19,149 nt of DNA from CAZMGG01 sp964565715 (lineage in GTDB: Bacteria; Planctomycetota; UBA1135; UBA2386): positions 1-19,149 of the forward strand of contig CAZMGG010000111.1 in assembly GCA_964565715.1 (NCBI GenBank), given 5' to 3'. The notes beneath the pieces were generated by a model. It was given only the letters and a program-made list of their open reading frames with translations. It was not told the DNA's origin and ran no database searches. The position numbers and the translations under genes were made by a program. Positions 1 to 5,494 of this stretch are shown in pieces. How positions within the stretch are numbered: position 1 is the stretch's first letter; each line of letters starts with the position of its first letter.

Positions 1-52
1 CTCTCTAGTTGCGCTCGTCATCGGGGCCGAATGAGCCTCGAGAAAGGACGAC

Positions 53-199
53 ATGGGCAACCGAAGGCTTGCTTCCTGGTCGCCGGCTGCGGTGGATACG
101 TACTCGTGGCTGGCTCGCCGACAAGGAAATGCCTGCAGTGCTTGCGGCGCACCCGTCATCAAGGGGCGGGCGATACCCAAGTGGGGTGGGTCACCATGA
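53..199 (+). CDS. Small CxxC protein, 48 aa, coupled to the next gene
   Basis: A 48-codon frame starts at ATG 53, with an AAAGGA ribosome-binding site at 43-48. The frame has a stop at 32-34, so this is the only start that fits. The product is basic and ends with A-C-S-A-C-G-A-P-V-I-K-G-R followed by K-W-G-G-S-P. One CxxC pair could bind metal or act in redox, but one pair is too little to name a zinc ribbon. The stop TGA (197-199) overlaps the ATG (196-198) of the next gene as ATGA, the usual layout for translational coupling, which is the main support for both starts. No family recognised. It could also be the tail of a decayed longer gene. Confidence 0.45.
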   Translation: MGNRRLASWSPAAVDTYSWLARRQGNACSACGAPVIKGRAIPKWGGSP

Positions 200-894
200 A
201 CCGGCGACGATGGGGATTCACCGCGCTGGCGGTTGTCGGGGTCCTTCTTGAGGCGCACACGATGGCAGGGTCTGGAGTCGTCCAAGACCCTGAGCAGGCA
301 GTGGGCGAAGCGGCGGTTGCTGATCCCCGGGCCGTGCGAGGTGTGTCATCGACTCCGGTGCTTGCTGACACGGAGCAAGCGCGAACCGCGGTAGAAGCCG
401 AAGACGCAGTGGCGCCGTCAGGCGCGGCCTCCTCGCCCATCCCCCTTCCGGAGCAGGATCGCCTGGTCAGGCTCAGTCGGATGAGTGGCGTGGAACAAGA
501 GCGAATTGCCGCGATCGCGGATCGCGAGGATGGCCTCGCCGAATTGGAGGTGTTGCTCAAGACGGCACGAGAACCGCTTAGCAGGATCAAGCAGGACATC
601 TTCAAGACCAAGAGCGACATCTTCTGGGCTCGATTGGAGCAGGGACTCTACATTCAAGCCGAGCAGTCGCTGCCCATGATCACTCCGCAGATGCCGGGCG
701 AGGAGGTCGTGTCTGGCGTCTTCTACGATGAGAGGCTCGGGAAGGATGTCCGCCGATCGATCCGGATCATGCCTGGAGAACATCCGGTGCTGGACGCCCT
801 CCTCCAACGCGCTGCTTTCGAGCGAGCTGCGATCAAGAAGGTGGCGGAGGACCATATCGTTTCTGTGCTGGGTAGACAGTGGAGGAAACAGTAA
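196..894 (+). CDS. Exported hypothetical protein A (232 aa), paralogue of the gene at 1353
   Basis: The start at 196 is chosen over the longer frame from 31 because it gives an export signal (M-N-R-R-R-W-G-F then a hydrophobic stretch ending V-G-V-L-L-E-A-H) and couples by ATGA to the small gene upstream. After an Ala/Glu/Pro-rich linker (about residues 30-90) comes a charged, probably helical region with a conserved-looking core around 754-870 that reads R-S-I-R-I-M-P-G-E-H-P-V-L-D. The same layout occurs in the gene at 1353, so the two look like tandem duplicates of a cell-envelope protein. The stop TAA lies 4 bases before the left end of an IS-derived element. No known family recognised; function unknown. 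Confidence 0.65.
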   Translation: MNRRRWGFTALAVVGVLLEAHTMAGSGVVQDPEQAVGEAAVADPRAVRGVSSTPVLADTEQARTAVEAEDAVAPSGAASSPIPLPEQDRLVRLSRMSGVEQERIAAIADREDGLAELEVLLKTAREPLSRIKQDIFKTKSDIFWARLEQGLYIQAEQSLPMITPQMPGEEVVSGVFYDERLGKDVRRSIRIMPGEHPVLDALLQRAAFERAAIKKVAEDHIVSVLGRQWRKQ

Positions 895-898
895 TGAA

Positions 899-924
899 CT
901 CGGTAGAAGTTGTTTCACAACCTG
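899..924 (+). repeat. Left inverted repeat of the mini-IS
   Basis: 26 bp beginning CTCGGTAGAAGT. It matches the reverse complement of 1310-1335 with mismatches at only two positions, and contains a 4-bp stem (909-912 with 918-921) around TTTCA. The sequence just inside it (to 933) is repeated in the solo copy at 3284-3312. Confidence 0.85.
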
Positions 925-932
925 GTACATAT

Positions 933-1319
933 ATGCTGGCGGCGGTCAGCGCCCCAGCTTCGGCCGGAGAGACCACTCTCGTGGAGCCAGTCCTCCAGCA
1001 GCTCAACGGCGTCGGGTGCACGGATCCGTGGCCCGAGATCGTTGTCGCAGACAAGGCGTACGACAGCGACGCGCTGCGAGGTCTCACGGCGTCAGTTGGC
1101 ATCGCGCTGTTGGCTCCCCACCGCCGGAACCGTCAACCCGAGAACTGCACGAACGATGGTCGTCAGATACGGCGGTATCGCAATCGATGGCGAATCGAGC
1201 GCACTTTCGCTCATGCTGGCAACTACCGGCGGTTCACGACACGGTACGAGAGGCTCCTCGTCATGGCCAACGCGGTCGTCAACGCAGTGTGCATGCTTCT
1301 CGTCCTTGGCAAGTTGTGA
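933..1319 (+). pseudogene. Truncated IS5-family transposase, C-terminal half (128 codons)
   Basis: The frame encodes the second half of an IS5-type DDE transposase. Visible landmarks are V-V-A-D-K-A-Y-D-S-D (second catalytic Asp), L-A-P-H-R-R-N-R, and R-W-R-I-E-R-T-F-A-H (catalytic Glu), followed by N-Y-R-R-F and a hydrophobic end. The N-terminal DNA-binding part and first Asp are missing, so it cannot catalyse transposition alone. The frame is intact from ATG 933 to the TGA at 1317-1319, which lies inside the right inverted repeat. It may be made as a truncated protein, or simply be a deletion remnant. Confidence 0.8.
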
Positions 1320-1335
1320 AACCACTTCTACCGAG
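1310..1335 (-). repeat. Right inverted repeat of the mini-IS
   Basis: 26 bp whose reverse complement begins CTCGGTAGAAGT and matches the left end at 24 of 26 bases. It holds the transposase stop codon and ends 17 bases before the ATG of the next gene, just upstream of that gene's AGAGG ribosome-binding site. Confidence 0.85.
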
Positions 1336-1352
1336 CACCAGAGGTCCTGCAA

Positions 1353-2105
1353 ATGCTATCTTCGAACCAGAACGGATTATTGATCGGTGCGGTGGTCGTC
1401 GCCCTTGCCGGGTTCGTTCTCATCTACTTACTCTTTGGCAGCTCCCCTGATGCAGCAAGTCCCGTCGCCGCCCCCTTGCTTTCGACTGCGTCGGACGATG
1501 CGCGAAGCTCCAGATCCTTCAGGTCGGTTGAACAACCCAAGTTGGAAAGGGTCGAGACTCCTGTTCCCGACGCTGTCCAGAAAATCAAAGAGGTGGTGAG
1601 GGCACCCGCAGAGCAACCTACGGTTCCAGCGAAGGGTGATTCTCAGATTGTGAGAGAGGAGTTCAGGCGCTGGACACGCCTTGCGAAGGAGTCAGGCATA
1701 TCAGTCCCTGACGACTTCTCATTGCCACCAGATTACCATTCGGCTTTCGCGGCGGCATATAGAGCATACGAGCAGAACCTGAGGATCGTTGATGCTGTTC
1801 GAATGCCCCTGGTCACTAGCATCGTAGATTGGAAAAATGCTCATGGATACTATGAGGAGTTCGTCAATCCGGAGTCATTGACCGGAGATGCAGCAAAGAC
1901 AGCCAAGACGGCGTTCCGCGATGCTCGGAAAGCGACGGCGACAGATCAGTCCGTGACCCTGTCTGGTGACGCGAATTTGATCAGGATTATCAGAGTGAAT
2001 CCAGCAGATGATCCGGCACTGCCACCGTTGTACGAGGCGATCGGCAAAGCTCGCCGCGACTACATCCAGTCAGTTTACTTTCTCATCGGCCCTCTAATGA
2101 GGTGA
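1353..2105 (+). CDS. Membrane-anchored hypothetical protein B (250 aa), paralogue of the gene at 196
   Basis: The start ATG at 1353 has AGAGG about 9 bases upstream. The product begins with M-L-S-S-N-Q-N-G and one transmembrane segment (about residues 9-28, L-L-I-G-A-V-V-V-A-L-A-G-F-V-L-I-Y-L-L-F), so it is a signal-anchored or exported protein. A disordered Ser/Pro/Glu linker follows, then a helical domain from about residue 95. Its C-terminal part (I-R-V-N-P-A-D-D-P-A-L-P-P-L) matches the equivalent part of the gene at 196 in order and spacing, suggesting a tandem duplication later split by the mini-IS. Base composition is clearly less GC-rich than downstream genes. No known family recognised. 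Confidence 0.75.
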   Translation: MLSSNQNGLLIGAVVVALAGFVLIYLLFGSSPDAASPVAAPLLSTASDDARSSRSFRSVEQPKLERVETPVPDAVQKIKEVVRAPAEQPTVPAKGDSQIVREEFRRWTRLAKESGISVPDDFSLPPDYHSAFAAAYRAYEQNLRIVDAVRMPLVTSIVDWKNAHGYYEEFVNPESLTGDAAKTAKTAFRDARKATATDQSVTLSGDANLIRIIRVNPADDPALPPLYEAIGKARRDYIQSVYFLIGPLMR

Positions 2106-2130
2106 GCCATTTCTCCCTGTCCTTCAAGAA

Positions 2131-2136
2131 ACGGAG
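2131..2136 (+). promoter_or_regulatory. Ribosome-binding site for the gene at 2145
   Basis: ACGGAG lies 8 bases before ATG 2145. It supports that ATG as the real start even though the reading frame there does not continue into the mature protein, and so argues that a +1 frame change exists. Confidence 0.45.
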
Positions 2137-2144
2137 CATTTGCT

Positions 2145-2592
2145 ATGCTGCGAACAGCATTGATTTCTTCTGGCTGCATTCGGTGTCGGAGGTGGTGTCG
2201 CATACCTTAATTGCGATGGCTGTTACAGAGACAGCCAGACGTGGGGCGGGGGTGCAGCAGGCGAGGTCTGGACGTACACTCCCGGCGCAGGCGATCAGGA
2301 TGGCGAGTGCACTCCGACGTGCGGTTGGGACGTCCCGTGCAAGTACACCGGCAACCTGAGTTTCACCAACAACGGAACTGGCGCTCGTGATGTCTTGGAC
2401 AACAGCGGCAACGTCATCGCTACCGTGCAAATCGGTGGCAAATGGGGACCAAACGCGGTGAATGTCAATTCTGGATGCGGTGCAACGGGTAATGCTGCGG
2501 GGCAGTATCAAGCGCAGGTGCCTCCTGGTGTTGCCGGTGCGAACCCGACCTCCGCCTACATGTTCTACTGCACGGGCTGTTTCGAGATCTGA
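2145..2592 (+). CDS. Small Cys-rich exported protein C, apparent +1 frameshift in the signal peptide
   Basis: The mature part is read in the frame ending at TGA 2590-2592 and open since 2164. It begins F-L-L-A-A-F-G-V-G-G-G-V-A and then L-N-C-D-G-C-Y, with further Cys residues and a closing Y-M-F-Y-C-T-G-C-F-E-I. No ATG, GTG or TTG opens that frame near the hydrophobic stretch. The ATG at 2145, which has a ribosome-binding site, reads M-L-R-T-A-L in the frame one base earlier. Removing one base near 2163 would give a normal signal peptide (MLRTAL + FLLAAFGVGGGVA). The gene may be mutated, recoded or affected by a sequence error. Cys spacing resembles the gene at 3342, so the two form a small Cys-rich extracellular family. 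Function unknown. Confidence 0.5.
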
Positions 2593-2804
2593 CGCCGGTA
2601 CCCGACTTCCCGCTTCTCGCCCTGCACCACCCCGCCTTCGCCGGGACTGTGCCCGTGCGCCCGGGATCGGCGCCGCGCGGACGCGCGGCTGGGCGATGGC
2701 GACCTACCGATTCACTTGGGGCAGGGCGCTCAAGGGGCTGTCTTCGCGCAGCCCGGCGCTCTGGACCCGATCGGACCCTCGGTGGTGTTGCCATGACCCG
2801 ATGA
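2593..2804. other. No recognisable gene
   Basis: GC-rich stretch after the stop of the Cys-rich gene. It contains short GC inverted repeats (around 2670-2690, GCGCGGACGCGCGGC) but no convincing reading frame, RNA gene or IS end. It may hold the terminator of the upstream genes. Confidence 0.3.
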
Positions 2805-2879
2805 CCCAAGGACTCTGTCCGACGCTCGGCGACGGAATGGTCCGGAGCCATCGTCCGTGCAGTACACCTACTTGACTCC

Positions 2880-3302
2880 TTGGCTTGGTTCTGCCGCGGC
2901 GAGACACGGGCGTCGGTCGAGTCCTCGGCCGCCGACCTCCGCAAAGACGTTCGCGACATGCGAAAGAAGCGCTGCGGCCGCGGGCACATCCTGGGGGTCC
3001 GGTTCTGGATCACCACGACAGCCATCGTCCCGATCGTCTGGGACGGCTTGGCCAGGGTGGCGAAGAAGCTGCCGCTGCTCGTGACCGTGGCATCCAAAGA
3101 ATCGGAATCGACCATGCTCAGCAATGTCGAACCGCGGGTCGGACTGCGTGTGGTTTGTGCGCAATCGCGTTGGCGTCAGGTTGTCACTGCTATGGTGGTC
3201 TGTTCTGATCTTGTTGGGGCAAATGGTGCTCTGGCTCAGGTTGGCACTGTCGGTAGTCCTTGTGTACGTGGACGGGCGCTTACTATATGTACCAGGTGGT
3301 GA
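2880..3302 (+). CDS. Doubtful hypothetical ORF, possibly a gene remnant
   Basis: The frame is open from 2805; the first plausible starts are TTG 2880 and ATG 2958. From about 2805 to 3115 the third codon positions are strongly G/C in this frame, as expected of coding sequence here, and the peptide looks helical and basic (S-A-A-D-L-R-K-D-V-R-D-M-R-K-K-R), followed by a hydrophobic stretch near I-T-T-T-A-I-V-P-I-V-W. After about 3115 third positions become T-rich and the coding signal fades, and the frame runs into the solo IS end. Another frame from ATG 3124 gives a strongly hydrophobic peptide (L-L-W-W-S-V-L-I-L-L-G), so the true coding frame there is unclear. No family recognised. Confidence 0.25.
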   Translation: MAWFCRGETRASVESSAADLRKDVRDMRKKRCGRGHILGVRFWITTTAIVPIVWDGLARVAKKLPLLVTVASKESESTMLSNVEPRVGLRVVCAQSRWRQVVTAMVVCSDLVGANGALAQVGTVGSPCVRGRALTICTRW

Positions 3303-3312
3303 AACCACTTCT
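3284..3312 (-). repeat. Solo copy of the mini-IS left end
   Basis: The reverse complement of this 29-bp stretch matches 905-933 (the inner left end of the mini-IS) at 27 of 29 positions. The two differences fall on opposite sides of the same hairpin stem: a T-A pair in the IS end (911 with 919) is G-C here, so the palindrome is kept. The outermost CTCGGT is not preserved. No matching right end or transposase was found nearby. It overlaps the likely start of the next gene's signal peptide (ATG 3287 or GTG 3299). Confidence 0.7.
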
Positions 3313-3341
3313 CGTTTGCTGCTTGATCGCTTCGGGGGGCG

Positions 3342-3839
3342 TTGTGCTTCGGGGTGGCTTGGGGAGTGCGAGCGCCGGAGAATGCCGGCATCCCGGTTTG
3401 GCCAACAGCCATGCCTCCGGCGACGATTGAGTCGGCTGGCAGACCGGTGCGGTGCGCGTGCTCGGGTTGCTACGCGGCCCCTTTGGGGCTGACAGGCGGG
3501 GAGCAAGTGACCTACCCCATGGAGCTAACATTCAAGAATGGGACTTGCGTCAACAACTCCCCAACTCCCCCGCCGTGCAAGGCCGAGAAGGGCTACGAGA
3601 TCGATGGTGAATTCAACGCCCACAACAACACTGAGGCATCAGTGTGGTGGAGCGATGACGAAGGTTCCAGCACGCAAGAGCTGCCTGCGGGCACAGATCT
3701 GGTCAAGAACAATAATTCCAAGATGGTCATCTGCTCGGTCGAAGACGACCAGCAATACCGAATCCTGTTCTACTCAGACAGTGAAGGCAACAACGTGATC
3801 GCCAGCTATACGTGGCGATGCAGCGTCTGCAGCCAGTAG
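3342..3839 (+). CDS. Small Cys-rich exported protein D, signal peptide in another frame
   Basis: The frame ending at TAG 3837-3839 is open from 3327 and encodes a Cys-rich, Asn/Ser-rich mature protein: C-A-C-S-G-C-Y near 3450, then N-G-T-C, P-P-P-C-K, many acidic and Asn residues, and a closing Y-T-W-R-C-S-V-C-S-Q. Cys spacing and the two ends resemble the gene at 2145. The weak local start (TTG 3342) gives no good signal peptide. One frame earlier, ATG 3287 or GTG 3299 opens a convincing one (V-K-P-L-L-V-C-C-L-I-A-S-G-G-V-V-L, then G-S-A-S-A-G) that runs to a stop at 3428-3430. The shift has the same direction as in the paralogue. The first residues of that signal peptide are encoded by the solo IS end. 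Function unknown. Confidence 0.55.
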   Translation: MCFGVAWGVRAPENAGIPVWPTAMPPATIESAGRPVRCACSGCYAAPLGLTGGEQVTYPMELTFKNGTCVNNSPTPPPCKAEKGYEIDGEFNAHNNTEASVWWSDDEGSSTQELPAGTDLVKNNNSKMVICSVEDDQQYRILFYSDSEGNNVIASYTWRCSVCSQ

Positions 3840-4053
3840 GCGAGTAGGCGCGGGCCGGTGCTGTCGGACCAACATCCTGGCCAAGGCCGGACGTGAGGGA
3901 AGCCCGCACCACGCTGTCTTTCTGAGGGATGGGCACGACCCTTGCCGGTGACGCGTGCTGCGCGGGCATCCGGCCCCACCGGTTCCCAGCGGGCGCCCCC
4001 CGGGACCGTTATCATCGCCCGCTTCTCCCACTCATGCCCTCAGGAGGAAGCCC
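3840..4053. other. Intergenic region at the island boundary
   Basis: No gene seen. Base composition and gene style change here from the less GC-rich accessory genes to the strongly GC-biased genes on the right. A classical AGGAGG ribosome-binding site (4042-4047) precedes the next gene. Confidence 0.4.
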
Positions 4054-5385
4054 ATGCGTCGCCCTCTCGCTCTTGCCTCTGTCTTCGTCACGCTGGCCGT
4101 CACCCTTCCCCTTCCCGCCCAGGTCCCGCCCGGCTGGGCCGTCTACAGCCGTCGGGACGACCCGGCGCTGACGCTGACCGGCGGCATCAGCCTGCTGGAT
4201 CCGCGGACCGGGACCTTCGCGCCGCTCACCGGCCTGCCGCTGCCGGCGGAGCTGACCTCGACCTCGACCACCACCTGGAGCGGCGCGCGCGGCATCGCCG
4301 TTCGCGACAGCGACGGCGTCATCTTCGCCGCCGGCGTGCAGCGCAACGTCGGCATGCCGGTGCACGTCTTCCGCATCGACGTCGCCGGCACCGCAGTCAC
4401 CGCCATCACGCCGTATCCGATCGGCGCGTCCAACGGCCAGGCGATCATCGAACAGATGGACTGGCTGCCGGACGGGCGGCTGGTCTTCGCGCATCGCGGG
4501 CTCACCGGCCAGGGCCAGGGCGTCGGCTTCCTCGACCCCGCCACCGGTGCGGTGACCATGCGCGCGGCCGGCATCGGCGCGTCGACGCTGACCGGCATGT
4601 GCGTCAGCCGGGATGGCAACACGATCTACGTCGGCGCCACCTGGAACCTCGGCCAGGTGCTGCGCATGCCGGTCACCGGCACCGCCTACGGCACGCCGGT
4701 GGCGAACATCTCCGGCGGTCTCTACCAGCTGGCGATGGACCACCAGGGGCTGCTCTACGTCGGCGCGCGGCCGAGCAGCGTGCAGGTGCTCGACCCGAAC
4801 GCGCCGCTGCCGACACCGACCGTGGTGAATCCCATCGCGCGGCCGGAGGCGATGACCATCGACCGGGTGACCGGTCGCATCCTGGTCGCCACCGGCGGCG
4901 GCAGTCCCAACTACAGTTGGATCGATCCGGCGACGGGGCAGGCCACGCCGGTGCCGGGCACGTATCCCCTCGACTACCCGGTGGGCATCGCCTACCGGAA
5001 CCCGCTGTCGCCCTACGGCGCGCCGGCGGTGGGCGCGCAGAACGACTACCGCTGGTCGTGGGAGGCCAATCCCGGCGGCGCGCCAGCGGCCGGCAACCTG
5101 GGCTTCACCATCACGATGAACTCGAGCCCGGGGACCGCCTTCGGCTTCCTGGCGCTGTCGGCGGGCAGGATCGCGCCGTTCAGCCTGCCCAGTCCCGCGG
5201 TGAGCAACATCCTGCTGGATCCGAACCTGGTGGGCGGCTGGCTGCCGCTGCTGCCGGCCGCGCAGGCGTCGGTGCAGCTGCCGTTGCCACCGACGCTGCC
5301 GCCGATGACGGTCTACGCCCAGGTGTTCCACTTCGAGGGGAATGCGATCCTGGGCAGCCAGGGCCTGCTGATCGGCGTCCACTGA
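4054..5385 (+). CDS. Secreted beta-propeller protein with planctomycete-type C-terminal module (443 aa)
   Basis: The start at ATG 4054 is set by AGGAGG six bases upstream and by a clear signal peptide (M-R-R-P-L-A-L-A-S-V-F-V-T-L-A, cut after P-L-P-A-Q); in-frame sequence upstream looks non-coding. Residues about 22-320 form repeated strands with markers such as G-G-I-S-L-L-D-P-R-T-G-T, L-P-D-G-R-L-V-F-A, S-R-D-G-N-T-I-Y-V-G and D-P-A-T-G-Q, as in YncE/SMP-30-like propellers. From about residue 327 comes the beta-rich module shared by the other secreted proteins here (L-G-F-T-I-T-M, then L-P-P-M-T-V-Y-A-Q-V-F, ending in G-L-L-I-G-V-H). Extracellular or surface protein; ligand unknown. No catalytic residues recognised. 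Confidence 0.85.
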   Translation: MRRPLALASVFVTLAVTLPLPAQVPPGWAVYSRRDDPALTLTGGISLLDPRTGTFAPLTGLPLPAELTSTSTTTWSGARGIAVRDSDGVIFAAGVQRNVGMPVHVFRIDVAGTAVTAITPYPIGASNGQAIIEQMDWLPDGRLVFAHRGLTGQGQGVGFLDPATGAVTMRAAGIGASTLTGMCVSRDGNTIYVGATWNLGQVLRMPVTGTAYGTPVANISGGLYQLAMDHQGLLYVGARPSSVQVLDPNAPLPTPTVVNPIARPEAMTIDRVTGRILVATGGGSPNYSWIDPATGQATPVPGTYPLDYPVGIAYRNPLSPYGAPAVGAQNDYRWSWEANPGGAPAAGNLGFTITMNSSPGTAFGFLALSAGRIAPFSLPSPAVSNILLDPNLVGGWLPLLPAAQASVQLPLPPTLPPMTVYAQVFHFEGNAILGSQGLLIGVH

Positions 5386-5494
5386 CGGGTTGGCGTAAGT
5401 GCGGGCGCGGCGCCGCGGGCTGTGGGCGGCGGTAGGATCCTGCGCCCTGCCGCCCCTGTCCCCGCGATGTCGCGGCGGACAACTGCCGCCGCCC

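Larger units (their letters stand above)
899..1335 (+). mobile_element. Internally deleted IS5-family element (mini-IS, 437 bp)
   Basis: The element is bounded by 26-bp inverted repeats at 899-924 and 1310-1335 that match at 24 of 26 positions when one is reverse complemented; both begin CTCGGTAGAAGT. Each end also carries a small internal palindrome (GTTG-TTTCA-CAAC in the left end). Only the C-terminal half of an IS5-like DDE transposase remains between them, joined almost directly to the left end, so the N-terminal half including the first catalytic Asp has been deleted. No clear target-site duplication is visible (GAA on the left, CAC on the right). It is probably non-autonomous, moved in trans by a full copy elsewhere (inference). 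Confidence 0.8.

Noticed and set aside
2188..2212. Another possible copy of the IS-end palindrome (GAGGTGGTGTCGC)
   Set aside because: Only about two thirds of the bases match and the internal palindrome is lost; it lies inside the Cys-rich gene.
3145..3170. Possible right IS end (GTGTGGTTTGTGCGC) as a partner of the solo end at 3284
   Set aside because: Only a short core matches and the outer CTCGGTAGAAG part is absent.
3942..5435. Long open frames overlapping the secreted propeller gene on both strands (also 4012-5847 on the minus strand)
   Set aside because: They are Arg/Ala/Gly-rich shadow frames produced by high GC; they have no signal peptide or domain, while the 4054 frame has both plus a ribosome-binding site.
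5430..5480. GC-rich inverted repeat between the first two secreted-protein genes as a terminator
   Set aside because: The stem is interrupted and lies far from the stop with no T-run; such repeats are expected by chance at this GC content.
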